The notes below the pieces were generated by a model. It searched no databases, was not told the origin of the DNA, and saw nothing but the letters and a program-made list of their open reading frames with translations. Shown here piece after piece: positions 7,822 through 16,587 of a stretch of DNA of 64,000 bases; within the stretch, counting starts at the first letter, position 1, and each line of letters opens with the position of its first letter. The stretch spans positions 4,439,560 through 4,503,559 of the forward strand of contig NZ_CP020042.1 of NCBI RefSeq assembly GCF_002028425.1, written 5' to 3'. The DNA is from Streptomyces katrae (GTDB taxonomy: Bacteria; Actinomycetota; Actinomycetes; Streptomycetales; Streptomycetaceae). Made by a program: the position numbers and the translations under genes.

Positions 7822-9021
7822 GTGGACTTCAGTTTCGGCGCCGAAGCCGAGGAGCTGCGCGGCCGCGCCCGCGCCTGGCTCACCGACCACCTCGTCGGCC
7901 CGTACGAGCAGGCCATAGGCCTCGGCGGCCCCGGCAGCGAACACGAGGGCGTCGGGGCCCGGCGCGACTGGGAACGTGAACTCGGCCGAGGCGGCTGGAT
8001 CGGCACCGGCTGGGACGCCCCGGCCGGCGCCTACGGCCGCCGTCGGCTCTCCCTCACCGGGCAGGTGGTGTGGGCCGAGGAGTACGCCGCGGCGCGCGCC
8101 CCCGCCCGGGTCGGCCACATCGGCGAGAACCTTCTCGCCCCCACCCTCCTCGCCTACGGCACCCTGGAGCAGAAGGACCGCTTCCTGCCCGCGATCGCCC
8201 GCGGCGAGGAACTGTGGTGCCAGGGCTACAGCGAACCCGACGCCGGCTCCGACCTCGCCGGACTGCGCACCGCCGCCGTCCGGGACCCGGCGGACGGGCG
8301 GCTGCGCGTCACCGGCCAGAAGATCTGGACCTCCCTCGCCCGCGAGGCCGACTGGTGCTTCGTCCTCGCCCGCACCGAGGCCGGCTCGCGCCGCCACCAC
8401 GGCCTGTCCTTCCTCCTCGTGCGGATGGACCAGCCCGGACGGGTCGAGGTCCGGCCGATCCGGCAGATGTCGGGGACGGCCGAGTTCAACGAGGTCTTCT
8501 TCGACGGGGCCGTGGCGGAGGAGGTCGTCGGCGGCGAGGGCAACGGCTGGACGGTGGCCATGGGGCTGCTCGCCCTGGAACGCGGGGTCTCCACCCTCGT
8601 CCAGCAGATCGGCTTCGCGGCGGAACTGGAACGCGTGGTCAAGGCGTACGCGGCTTCGGGTGCGCCCGACCCGGTGCTGCGCGAACGCCTCGTACGGCAG
8701 TGGGCCGAGCTGCGCACCATGCGGTGGAACGCCCTGCGCACCCTCGGGGAGGCCGGGGACGCCGGGGCGCCCAGCGTGGCCAAGCTGCTGTGGGGCGGCT
8801 GGCACCGGCGGCTCGGGGAGCTGGCGGTGGCCGTCCGGGGTGCGCGGGCCACGGCCGGGCCGGGGCTCTGGGCGAGCGGGGTCCCGTACGAACTCGGGCT
8901 CGACGAGGAGCAGCGCCTGTTCCTGTTCACCCGGGCCGACACGATCTACGGCGGCTCGGACGAGATCCAGCGGAACATCATCGCCGAGCGGGTGCTCGGC
9001 CTGCCTAAGGAGCCCAGATGA
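7822..9021 (+). CDS. acyl-CoA dehydrogenase (FadE-like)
   Basis: 399 aa, GTG at 7822 after AAGGG. FAD-dependent acyl-CoA dehydrogenase fold: N-terminal helical domain, QGYSEPDAGSDLAGL and TGQKIWTSLA in the middle beta domain (FAD contacts), and the C-terminal TIYGGSDEIQRNIIAERVLG motif. This type (similar to FadE subunits of steroid and alicyclic acid catabolism) can be homo- or heteromeric. Its stop overlaps the ATG of the zinc dehydrogenase. Predicted to introduce a double bond into an acyl-CoA chain or ring carboxylate in the operator-controlled pathway. Confidence 0.9.
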   Translation: MDFSFGAEAEELRGRARAWLTDHLVGPYEQAIGLGGPGSEHEGVGARRDWERELGRGGWIGTGWDAPAGAYGRRRLSLTGQVVWAEEYAAARAPARVGHIGENLLAPTLLAYGTLEQKDRFLPAIARGEELWCQGYSEPDAGSDLAGLRTAAVRDPADGRLRVTGQKIWTSLAREADWCFVLARTEAGSRRHHGLSFLLVRMDQPGRVEVRPIRQMSGTAEFNEVFFDGAVAEEVVGGEGNGWTVAMGLLALERGVSTLVQQIGFAAELERVVKAYAASGAPDPVLRERLVRQWAELRTMRWNALRTLGEAGDAGAPSVAKLLWGGWHRRLGELAVAVRGARATAGPGLWASGVPYELGLDEEQRLFLFTRADTIYGGSDEIQRNIIAERVLGLPKEPR

Positions 9022-10094
9022 GGGGCGTCGTGTTCGACGGCAAGCAGGCCCAGGTGGTCGGGGACCTGGAGGTACGGGATCCGGGGCCGGGGGAGGTGCT
9101 GGTCGCGATCGCCGCTGCCGGGCTGTGCCACAGCGACCTGTCGGTGATCGACGGGACGATCCCCTTCCCGCCGCCGGTGGTGCTGGGGCACGAGGGGGCG
9201 GGGGTGGTCGAGGCGGTGGGGCCGGGTGTGACGCACGTGGCGCCGGGTGACCACGTGTCCCTGTCCACCCTCGCCAACTGCGGGGCCTGCGCGGACTGCG
9301 ACCGGGGCCGGCCGACGATGTGCCGCAGGGCGATCGGGATGCCCGGCCGGCCGTTCTCGCGGGGCGGGCAGCCGCTGTTCCAGTTCGCGTCGAACTCGGC
9401 CTTCGCGGAACGGACCCTGGTCAAGGCCGTACAGGCGGTGAAGATCCCCGAGGACGTCCCGCTGACCTCGGCCGCGCTGATCGGATGCGGGGTGCTCACC
9501 GGGGTGGGGGCGGTGCTGAACCGGGCGAAGGTGGGGCTCGGGGAGACCGTCGTGGTCATCGGGACCGGCGGGATCGGGCTGAACGTGATCCAGGGCGCCC
9601 GGATCGCGGGGGCTTCGGTGATCGTCGCGGTGGACGCGAACCCGGCGAAGGAGGCGGTCGCGCGGCAGTTCGGGGCCACGCACTTCGTGGACGCGTCGGC
9701 GGCCGGGTCCCTCGCCGACACCTCGGCGGCCGTCCGCGAGATCCTGCCGACGGGCGCCGACCACGCCTTCGAGTGCGTGGGCAGCGTGAAGCTGATCCGG
9801 CAGGCGATCGACCTCCTGGACCGGCACGGGCAGGCGGTGCTGCTGGGGGTGCCGGGGTTCAAGGAGGAGGCGTCGTTCCTGGTCTCCTCGATGTACCTGG
9901 ACAAGACGATCATGGGCTGCCGGTACGGGTCCTCACGCCCGCAGCGTGACATCGCGCTCTACGCCGAGCTGTACCGGCGGGGGGAGCTGCTGCTGGACGA
10001 GCTGGTGACGGAGGTCTACCCGGTGGAGGACTTCGCGAAGGCGGCGGACGACGCCCACCACGGGCGGGTGGCGCGGGGGGTGCTCACGTTCTGA
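9018..10094 (+). CDS. zinc-dependent alcohol dehydrogenase (MDR family)
   Basis: 358 aa, ATG overlapping the previous stop (ATGA). Catalytic zinc ligands in AGLCHSDLS and LGHEGAG; structural zinc cluster CGACADCDRGRPTMC (CxxCxxCx7C); NAD-binding VVIGTGGIGLNVIQGA with an acidic residue following (VDAN), suggesting NAD(H). Third gene of the SDR/acyl-CoA dehydrogenase operon. Family relatives include class III-like and aryl/aliphatic alcohol dehydrogenases of actinobacteria. It probably interconverts an alcohol and aldehyde or ketone in the same route. Confidence 0.9.
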   Translation: MRGVVFDGKQAQVVGDLEVRDPGPGEVLVAIAAAGLCHSDLSVIDGTIPFPPPVVLGHEGAGVVEAVGPGVTHVAPGDHVSLSTLANCGACADCDRGRPTMCRRAIGMPGRPFSRGGQPLFQFASNSAFAERTLVKAVQAVKIPEDVPLTSAALIGCGVLTGVGAVLNRAKVGLGETVVVIGTGGIGLNVIQGARIAGASVIVAVDANPAKEAVARQFGATHFVDASAAGSLADTSAAVREILPTGADHAFECVGSVKLIRQAIDLLDRHGQAVLLGVPGFKEEASFLVSSMYLDKTIMGCRYGSSRPQRDIALYAELYRRGELLLDELVTEVYPVEDFAKAADDAHHGRVARGVLTF

Positions 10095-10126
10095 CGGGCG
10101 GTGGCGGCCCGGTGGCCCGGCTCGCG

Positions 10127-11038
10127 TCACGCGCGCCGGGCCACCCACAGGAGGGCGAGGACCGGGGCCGGGACGGCGAGGACGGTCCACAGGCGGCTGA
10201 AACCCGCGACCTCGGTCTCCAGAGCCACCGGCAGCAGAGCGAGGACGCCGAGGAGCAGGATGGCGAGCGCGGGCAGGTGGGTGGCGGGCTCGAAGCGGCG
10301 GAGCCGCCGCAGGGCAGCCCGGGACAGCTCCGATTTCACAGAGGCGCCCGCGATGATCAACCAGGGGCCGAGGAGAGCGCAGAGGCCTACTGTGAGCAGT
10401 GGCGCCGAGCGGCGGAAGACGGAGCGGGTGCCGACGCCGACCTCGGGGTGGGCGGGGGCGAAGTACACGTCCACGGCCGAGCCCGGTGCAGGAGCGTCCT
10501 TCGTGTAGACGGCCTTCACGGGGACCTCGCGGGGCCCGTCGTCGTAGGGGACGCGCAGGACCACGTCCGTCTCGTAGTAGCCGTCGCGGTCGTCGGTCGC
10601 AGCGGTGTGGTCCGGCTCGCCGGTCAGCCGGACGATCTCGGCCCGGTGGAGGTCGTACCCGGCCCGCTCCAGGCGCTCGGTGCGCTTGCCGTCCTCGCTG
10701 GAACCGGTGGCGGCGACGACGAGCGCGGCCGCGGTGGCGAACGGGACGCCGAAGGAGAGCAGGTAGCGCAGCACGCGGCCCTGGCGGCGCGGTGCGGGGG
10801 TCGGCGGGGCCTTGGTCAGTGACACCTTCGGCGGTCTGCGGCCGGCCAGGTACGAGGCCACGGCCCAGCAGACGGCGAAGGCGGTGGAGGCGCCGGCGAG
10901 GGCGATCTCGACGGTCAGGGGCGGGTACGGGCTCACCCCGGCCAGGCTGCAGACGACCGCGCCCAGGGCGCTCGCCAGCATCAGCCATCCCGTGGTGGTC
11001 GTCCACCCGGTGCGCGCGTGTTCGTACGTCCTCTTCAT
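10127..11038 (-). CDS. DUF3592-like membrane protein
   Basis: 303 aa, ATG at 11038. Predicted helices: ~16-35, ~43-64, ~88-108 and two or three in the C-terminal third (APLLTVGLCALLGPWLIIAG, LPALAILLLGVLALLPVAL, LWTVLAVPAPVLALLWV). The extracytoplasmic or soluble middle part (VDVYFAPAHPEVG after a YDDGPREVPVKAVYT strand) matches the DUF3592-type beta domain. It converges with the alcohol dehydrogenase. No operator palindrome, so probably unrelated to the catabolic regulon. Function unknown. Confidence 0.7.
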   Translation of the reverse strand: MKRTYEHARTGWTTTTGWLMLASALGAVVCSLAGVSPYPPLTVEIALAGASTAFAVCWAVASYLAGRRPPKVSLTKAPPTPAPRRQGRVLRYLLSFGVPFATAAALVVAATGSSEDGKRTERLERAGYDLHRAEIVRLTGEPDHTAATDDRDGYYETDVVLRVPYDDGPREVPVKAVYTKDAPAPGSAVDVYFAPAHPEVGVGTRSVFRRSAPLLTVGLCALLGPWLIIAGASVKSELSRAALRRLRRFEPATHLPALAILLLGVLALLPVALETEVAGFSRLWTVLAVPAPVLALLWVARRA

Positions 11039-11091
11039 GGCCCCCCGCCCGTTCGAGACCGGCAGGATAACGGGTGGGCGGGCGGGGGGAG

Positions 11092-11724
11092 TCAGTCGGC
11101 CAGGCGGCCGAAGCGGCCCTTGTGGAAGAGGAGGGGGGCGCCCTCGCCCTCCGCGCCCATGGCCTCGACGCGGCCGACGACGATGAGGTGGTCCCCGCCG
11201 GTGTGGACGGCGTGGATCCGGCAGTCGATCCACGCCGGCACGTCGTCGAGCTGCGGGGAGCCGGTGGCCGGGGCGGGCCGGTGGGAGACGCCGGCGAACT
11301 TGTCGGCACCGCTGACGGCGAAGGCGCGGCAGAGCTCGCCCTGTCCGGCGCCGAGGATGTTGACGCAGAACACCCCGGCGCGGGCGATGCGCGGCCAGGT
11401 GGTCGACGTACGGGCCACCATGAAGGTGACCAGGGGTGGGTCGAGGGAGAGCGAGGCGAAGGACTGGCAGGCGAAGCCGGCCGGGCCCTCCTCGCCCTCG
11501 GCGGGCGGCGCGGTGATGATCGTGACCCCGCTCGCGAAGTTGCCCAGTACGGCACGGAATTCGGCGGGGCTGACGGGCGCGCGCTCGTCCTCGCCGACGG
11601 CCCGCAGGTCGGGGCGCGGGAGGGCGTCGACGTGCGCGGGGTCGGGCTCCCGGGCCGTGGAGGTGGGGGAGCCGGCTGACCTGAGGTATCGGACGACGGT
11701 GGCCGCCATCCCTGCGTGTCCCAT
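11092..11724 (-). CDS. flavin reductase (HpaC/HsaB-like)
   Basis: 210 aa from ATG 11724 (GTG 11727 or ATG 11709 also possible). Flavin reductase-like domain: FRAVLGNFASGVTIITA, GFACQSFASLSLDPPLVTFMV and GVFCVNILGAGQ (flavin-binding barrel), with IDCRIHAVHTGGDHLIVVGRV near the end. Such enzymes supply FMNH2 or FADH2 to a partner monooxygenase in aromatic or steroid ring hydroxylation. An N-terminal ~55-residue extension precedes the domain. A palindromic operator lies 16-32 bases upstream. No obvious flavin-dependent oxygenase partner is encoded nearby, so the partner must lie elsewhere. Confidence 0.85.
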   Translation of the reverse strand: MGHAGMAATVVRYLRSAGSPTSTAREPDPAHVDALPRPDLRAVGEDERAPVSPAEFRAVLGNFASGVTIITAPPAEGEEGPAGFACQSFASLSLDPPLVTFMVARTSTTWPRIARAGVFCVNILGAGQGELCRAFAVSGADKFAGVSHRPAPATGSPQLDDVPAWIDCRIHAVHTGGDHLIVVGRVEAMGAEGEGAPLLFHKGRFGRLAD

Positions 11725-11739
11725 CACCCTTCGATTGAA

Positions 11740-11756
11740 CCTGACGGGTCATCAGA
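11740..11756. promoter_or_regulatory. TetR-type palindromic operator, copy 2
   Basis: CCTGACGGGTCATCAGA, the same 17-bp layout with a weaker right arm. Located just upstream of the flavin reductase start on the minus strand. Confidence 0.6.
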
Positions 11757-11922
11757 TGAGAAGGGGCGGGACGGGTCTGGAAGGGTCGGGAAGGGGGTAG
11801 CGGGTGGCGGGTGGCGCCGAACGGGTGAATCCGGGCGGGCATGGCGGCCGGTACGCCGCGAGGGGGGTGGGGGGTGGGCATGGTGGCGAGCGACTGCGTG
11901 GCGCCTACCTGTGGAGGACCTG

Positions 11923-12717
11923 ATGCTCGGCACCGACTTCCGTACCGGATCGCCCAACTGGCTCGACCTCGGCAGCCCCGACACCGGCGCGGCCGCCGCC
12001 TTCTACCGGGCGGTCTTCGGCTGGGACTTCGTCTCCGCCGGGCCCGAGGCGGGCGGCTACGGGTTCTTCCAGCAGGGCGGCAGGACCGTGGCCGCGCTCG
12101 GCCCCCTGACGGAGGAGGGGGCGGACTCGGCGTGGACCGTGTACTTCCAGAGCGACGACATCCGGGTCACCGCCGACGCCGTGCAGCGCGCGGGCGGGGA
12201 GGTGCGGGTGGCGCCGATGGACGTGATGGGGGAGGGCTGGCTGGCCCAGTTCACCGACCCGCAGGGTGCGCGGTTCGCCTGCTGGCAGCCCGGGAAGACG
12301 GGCGGGCTGGAGGTGGCCTCCGCCGAGAACAGCCTGGTGTGGGTGGAGCTGCACGTGCCGGACCCGGAGGCGGCGCTCGGCTTCTACGGCCGGGTGTTCG
12401 GGTGGCGGTCGGCGGAGATGGAGACGCCGGGGATGACGTACCGGGTGCTGAGCCTGGCAGACGGCGACCAGCAGCAGACCTCCTTCGGCGGGGTCGCGCC
12501 GCAGGGGGAGGGGACTGGCGGGGCGTCGAACATCCTGCCGCGCTGGGTGCCGTACTTCCACGTGGCGGACGCGGATGCGACCGTGGCGGCGGTCGAGGGG
12601 GCCGGGGGTGCGGTGCTGATGCCGCCGGCGAACGTGCCGGACGTCGGGCGGATCGCCTGGGCGGCGGACCCGGCGGGGGCGGTGTTCGCGGTGCTGAGGC
12701 CGGATCCGCGGATGTAG
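11923..12717 (+). CDS. two-domain VOC (glyoxalase-like) protein
   Basis: 264 aa; ATG at 11923 with GGAGG five bases upstream. Two tandem VOC units: residues ~8-125 (NWLDLGSPDTGAAAAFYRAV to FTDPQGARFACWQPG) and ~140-260 (VWVELHVPDPEAALGFYGRV to AADPAGAVFAVLRP). This CFP32-like family in actinobacteria is common and its substrates are undefined; metal ligands are not clear. It shares its architecture with the VOC gene at 27270-28130. No operator upstream. It converges with the enoyl-CoA hydratase gene. Confidence 0.8.
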   Translation: MLGTDFRTGSPNWLDLGSPDTGAAAAFYRAVFGWDFVSAGPEAGGYGFFQQGGRTVAALGPLTEEGADSAWTVYFQSDDIRVTADAVQRAGGEVRVAPMDVMGEGWLAQFTDPQGARFACWQPGKTGGLEVASAENSLVWVELHVPDPEAALGFYGRVFGWRSAEMETPGMTYRVLSLADGDQQQTSFGGVAPQGEGTGGASNILPRWVPYFHVADADATVAAVEGAGGAVLMPPANVPDVGRIAWAADPAGAVFAVLRPDPRM

Positions 12718-12735
12718 GGGGTGGGGGTGGGGGAG

Positions 12736-12760
12736 CCCGGGCCGTGTCGTGCGGCCCGGG
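12736..12760. terminator. hairpin between convergent genes
   Basis: CCCGGGCCG (12736-12744) pairs with CGGCCCGGG (12752-12760) around a 7-base loop, between the convergent VOC and enoyl-CoA hydratase genes. Likely bidirectional. Confidence 0.55.
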
Positions 12761-12792
12761 GGTGGGGCCCCGGGGTGGGTGGGGCGTTGGCC

Positions 12793-13605
12793 CTAGCGGC
12801 CTCGGTATTTCGGGGTGCGGCGTTCCACGAAGCTGGCCACGCCCTCGTTGGCGTCGGCGGTGGTCATGTTGAGCTCCTGGGCGGTGGCCTCGGCGGCGAG
12901 TGCCGTTGCGCGGTCGCTGTCCAGGGAGGCGTTGACCAGCTGCTTCGTGAGCGCGAGGGCGCGGGTGGGGCCCTGGGCGAGGCGCTCGGCCCACTCCCGG
13001 GCGGCCGCCTCCAGCTCGTCGGCCGGGACCACCTTGTTGACGAGGCCGAGGCGGGCGGCCTCCGCGGCGGGGACGGCGTCGCCGAAGAACATCAGCTCCT
13101 TGGCCTTCTGGGGGCCGAGGAGGCGGGGGAGCAGGTACGCGCCGGCGCCGTCGGGGACGAGGCCGCGGCGGACGAACACCTCGATGAAGCGGGCCGGTTC
13201 GGCGGCGATGACGAGGTCGCAGGCGAGGGCGAGGTGTGCGCCGATGCCGGCGGCGGTGCCGTTGACGGCGGCGATGACGGGTTTCTCGCAGTCGAGGACC
13301 GCGGTGACGAGGCGCTGGGCCCCCAGGCGGATCATGCGGGCCACGTCGCCGGCGACACGGTCGGTGGCGGCGGCGGATGCGGGGCCGCTGCGGAGGTCGG
13401 CGCCGGCGCAGAAGCCCTTGCCGGTGGCGGTGAGGACGACCGCCCGGGTGGCGGGGTCGGCGGAGGCGTCGGCGAGCAGGGCGATGACGCGTTCGCGCTG
13501 GTCCCAGGTGAGGGCGTTCATGGCGTCGGGGCGGTTGAGGGTGATCCAGGAGACGCCGCTCTCGAAGCGGTGCCGGATCTCGTCCGAGGGGGTGTCGGGG
13601 GTCAT
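12793..13605 (-). CDS. enoyl-CoA hydratase/isomerase
   Basis: 270 aa, ATG at 13605 with GGAG upstream. Crotonase fold: ITLNRPDAMNALTWDQR, oxyanion-hole segments GKGFCAGADLRSG and AAVNGTAAGIGAHLALACDL, and RGLVPDGAGAYLLPRLLG, where a Glu normally found in hydratases is replaced by Asp (PDGAGAY). That suggests an isomerase, hydrolase-like or ring-cleaving variant rather than a standard hydratase. Located between catabolic genes though no palindrome lies directly upstream; a repetitive 570-bp gap separates it from the acyl-CoA ligase gene. Confidence 0.85.
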   Translation of the reverse strand: MTPDTPSDEIRHRFESGVSWITLNRPDAMNALTWDQRERVIALLADASADPATRAVVLTATGKGFCAGADLRSGPASAAATDRVAGDVARMIRLGAQRLVTAVLDCEKPVIAAVNGTAAGIGAHLALACDLVIAAEPARFIEVFVRRGLVPDGAGAYLLPRLLGPQKAKELMFFGDAVPAAEAARLGLVNKVVPADELEAAAREWAERLAQGPTRALALTKQLVNASLDSDRATALAAEATAQELNMTTADANEGVASFVERRTPKYRGR

Positions 13606-13691
13606 GGGTCTCCGTCGGCGGGGTCGGGCGCTGCCCCGGGGGCGGGGCTGCGGGGCGGGGTCGGTGCGGTTGCCCTGGCCGGGCGGTTGCG

Positions 13692-13880
13692 GGGGCCGGG
13701 GCGTGCGGGGTCGGGGCGTGCGGGGCCGGGGGTGGCCGGGGCGTGCGGGGTCGGGGCGTGCGGCCGGGGGTGGCCGGGGCGTGCGGGGTCGGGGGTGGCC
13801 GGGGCGTGCGGGGTCGGGGCGTGCGGGGCTGGGCGGGGTCGGGGCGTGCGGGGTCGGGGGTGGCCGGGGTCGGTGCCGGG
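13692..13880. repeat. GC-rich short tandem repeats in a 569-bp gene-free gap
   Basis: The gap 13606-14174 holds no supported gene. Its centre is a degenerate tandem array of GGGGCGTGCGGGGTC-type units interspersed with GGGGGTGGCC, about a dozen copies. The following ~290 bp is ordinary GC-rich sequence with a short lower-GC patch (around 13910-13975). Confidence 0.7.
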
Positions 13881-14174
13881 GTGGGGTGCCGTCCGGGGCG
13901 GGCTTCGATGTTCGGCGCTCCGAGCCGGGTCAGAGATGCCTGGCTCCCCAGGGCGCCGAAGTCATCTCGTTTTAGCCCCGGACGACACCCCACCCCGTCC
14001 CCGCCCCCGGCCGGGTGCGTCCGGATCTGCGGCTGCCGCCCTGGTCGGGTGCGTCCGCTGCTGCGGTCGTCGTCGCGCCATCCGGCGTGGTTGGGGGCCC
14101 TCCCAGCTGGGCGGAGCCCCGGGGGACGGGGCAAGGGTGGGTGGGGGGGACATCGGACCGGGGTGTGCCACCGG

Positions 14175-16409
14175 CTAGCGGCAGATGGCCAGGGCGTCCA
14201 GGGCTACCGCCCCCTGGCCGCGGGGGAGGACCATCAGCGGGTTGATGTCCAGCTCCGACAGCTCGTCGCCCAGTTCGAGGGCCATCCGCTGGACGCGGAG
14301 GACCACCTCCACCAGCGCGTCCACGTCCGCCGGCGGAGCCCCCCGTACGCCGTCCAGCAGGGCCGCGCCGCGCAGTTCGCGGAGCATCGTGCGGGCCTGG
14401 TCCTCCCCGAAGGGGGGTACGCGGACCGCGGCGTCGTTCAGGACCTCCACCAGGACGCCGCCCAGGCCCACGGTGACGGTGGGGCCGAAGAGGGGGTCCT
14501 GGGTGACGCCGACGACCATTTCGACGCCGCGTTCGACCATCTGGCAGACCAGGATCCCGTCCAGCGGGATGTTCTCGTAGCGGGCGATGTCCGTCAGCTC
14601 GCGGTAGGCGTCGCGGATCTGGCTCGCCGAGGTGAGGCCGACCTTGACCAGGCCGAGTTCCGTCTTGTGGGCCAGCTGGGGGCCCGAGGCCTTCATGACG
14701 ACCGGGTAGCCGACCAGGCCCGCCGCGCGCACGGCGGCCGCCGCGCTGGTGACCAGCTGCTCGCGCGGGACGCGGATGCCGTAGGCGCGCAGGAGCTGCT
14801 TGGCGGCGTGTTCGCTGAGCTGCTGGCCCGGGCGCATCAGGGCCTGGGCCTTGCGGTAGGAGGGGGAGGGGGTGCGGGGGGCGTCGTCGAAGGGGGAGCG
14901 GTAGGAGGCCGTGAAGCGGTGGTGGCCGAGGTAGGCGCGGACGGCGGTGATGCAGTTGCCGAAGGTGCGGAACGTGGCCACGCGGGAGGAGCCCAGGAGG
15001 GTGGTGCGGTAGGCCTCCTCGGTGCCGACGGGGGAGCCCCAGATGACGCAGACCAGCTTGTCGGTGGCTTCGGCGGCGTCGGCCAGGTCCTGGGCGAGCT
15101 TGTCGCTCATCGGGGGGAAGGGGCCGGTGATGGGGCAGATCAGGACGCCGACCGAGGGGTCCGCGAGGAGGGCGTCGATGATCTTGCGGCCGCGCCAGTC
15201 GCCGACGGGGTGGCCGCCGTTGTCGACCGGGTTGGCGACGTTGAGGTACGAGGGGATCCACTGGTGGAGCTCGGCCTGTTTGGCGTCCGAGAGGGTGGGC
15301 AGGGTCAGCCCGGCTTCGGTGGCGAGGTCGGAGAAGTGGGCGCCGGTGCCGCCGGAGATGGAGTAGACGACGACCCCCTCGGCCTGCGGGGGCCTGGCCC
15401 GGGCGAGGAGGGCGGCGGTGTCCTGGAGTTCGTCGAGGCCGTCGACGCGGATGACCCCGAACTGGCGCATGGCGGCGTCCACGACGGTGTCGGCGCCGGT
15501 CAGCTTGCCGGTGTGGGAGGCCGCCATGCGGGCGCCCGTCTCGGTGCGGCCGACCTTCACGGCGACGACGGGGACCCGGTTGCGGGCGGCCCGGTCGGCG
15601 GCGAGGAGGAAGGAGCGGCCGTCCTTGAGGCCCTCGACGTAGCAGGCGATGGCCCCGACCTCGGGCCGTTCGGCGAAGTAGGAGATGAAGTCGGCGGTCT
15701 CCAGGTCGGCCTCGTTGCCCGTCGGGGCCCAGTGGGAGAGGCGGATGCCCAGTTCCTGGAGGGTGTAGACGGGGCGGCCCTGGTGGCCGGACTGGGTGAT
15801 CAGGGCGATGGCCGGGCCTTCGAGGTCGTCGCGGAACCTCTCGAAGGCGTTGAGGTTGGTGTTGGGGCCCAGCAGGCGCAGCCCCGAGCGCTGGACGGCG
15901 GCGGTCAGCCGGGCCTGGGCGGCGGCGCCGCTCTCGCCGGTCTCGGCGAATCCGGAGGCGAAGGCGACCGCGAACTTGACCTTGGTGTCGGCGAGTTCCT
16001 CGATGACCGGGACCGGGTCGGCGACGAGGAGGACCGCGAGGTCGACCTGTTCGGGCAGCTCGGCGACGGAGGCGTGGCAGGGCAGCCCGAAGACGGCGGT
16101 CCGGGTGGGGTGCACGGGGTGGACGCGGGCGCCGACGCGGTCGGCCCAGGCGATCAGCTGCCGGGTGATGCCGGTGTTGGGCCGGCCCTCGGTGTCGGAG
16201 GCGCCGATGACGGCCACCGACTCCGGCTGGAAGAACCGGTCCAGGTCGGGTACGTCGGAGTGCAGGGGCCGGCCGCTGACGTCCCGTTCGGCCGTGTCCC
16301 CGGCGGCCGGTGCCGTCGTGGAGTGGACGGCCGTCCTGGGGGTCTCCCCGCAGGCCTCGACCCGTGCGCGGAAGTCGGTGGTGAGGGTGCCGTGAGTAGA
16401 TCCAAGCAT
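14175..16409 (-). CDS. ADP-forming type acyl-CoA synthetase (acetate-CoA ligase family)
   Basis: 744 aa, ATG at 16409. N-terminal CoA-binding Rossmann domain (residues ~58-160: FFQPESVAVIGASDTEGRPN), succinyl-CoA-ligase-like domains in the middle (SGGTGAHFSD), and a C-terminal ATP-grasp domain (~520-740: LLRAYGIRVPRE, YPVVMKASGPQLAHKTELG, ELDINPLMVLP). Catalyses ATP/ADP-linked acyl-CoA formation from a carboxylic acid, or the reverse. Two palindromic operators sit 46 and 70 bases upstream. It is the second CoA ligase of the regulon, beside the AMP-forming one at 37056. Confidence 0.88.
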   Translation of the reverse strand: MLGSTHGTLTTDFRARVEACGETPRTAVHSTTAPAAGDTAERDVSGRPLHSDVPDLDRFFQPESVAVIGASDTEGRPNTGITRQLIAWADRVGARVHPVHPTRTAVFGLPCHASVAELPEQVDLAVLLVADPVPVIEELADTKVKFAVAFASGFAETGESGAAAQARLTAAVQRSGLRLLGPNTNLNAFERFRDDLEGPAIALITQSGHQGRPVYTLQELGIRLSHWAPTGNEADLETADFISYFAERPEVGAIACYVEGLKDGRSFLLAADRAARNRVPVVAVKVGRTETGARMAASHTGKLTGADTVVDAAMRQFGVIRVDGLDELQDTAALLARARPPQAEGVVVYSISGGTGAHFSDLATEAGLTLPTLSDAKQAELHQWIPSYLNVANPVDNGGHPVGDWRGRKIIDALLADPSVGVLICPITGPFPPMSDKLAQDLADAAEATDKLVCVIWGSPVGTEEAYRTTLLGSSRVATFRTFGNCITAVRAYLGHHRFTASYRSPFDDAPRTPSPSYRKAQALMRPGQQLSEHAAKQLLRAYGIRVPREQLVTSAAAAVRAAGLVGYPVVMKASGPQLAHKTELGLVKVGLTSASQIRDAYRELTDIARYENIPLDGILVCQMVERGVEMVVGVTQDPLFGPTVTVGLGGVLVEVLNDAAVRVPPFGEDQARTMLRELRGAALLDGVRGAPPADVDALVEVVLRVQRMALELGDELSELDINPLMVLPRGQGAVALDALAICR

Positions 16410-16454
16410 CGCTTCGCCCGCCCTGCTCGATGAACCTCGATGGAGTCGTCGGTA

Positions 16455-16471
16455 GCTGACGTCTAGTCAGA
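16455..16471. promoter_or_regulatory. TetR-type palindromic operator, copy 3
   Basis: GCTGACGTCTAGTCAGA, upstream of the ADP-forming acyl-CoA synthetase; paired with the next copy 24 bases away centre to centre. Confidence 0.65.
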
Positions 16472-16478
16472 TTACTGA

Positions 16479-16495
16479 ACTGACGTGCCGTCAGG
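16479..16495. promoter_or_regulatory. TetR-type palindromic operator, copy 4
   Basis: ACTGACGTGCCGTCAGG. The second of a tandem pair before the acyl-CoA synthetase; the only gene in the window with two full copies. Confidence 0.7.
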
Positions 16496-16587
16496 AACAG
16501 GGATGCGCAGGAAAGGTCGTGGAGGTGGTGTGCCCGAACCGTGGCAGAGGTGTTCGGGCGCAGTCCAGACCGGAACCGGCCTAGGTC

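Noticed and set aside
13743..16433. 896-aa plus-strand frame opposite the acyl-CoA synthetase
   Set aside because: Antisense to a clear two-domain CoA ligase and rich in Gly, Ala and Val as expected of a shadow frame.
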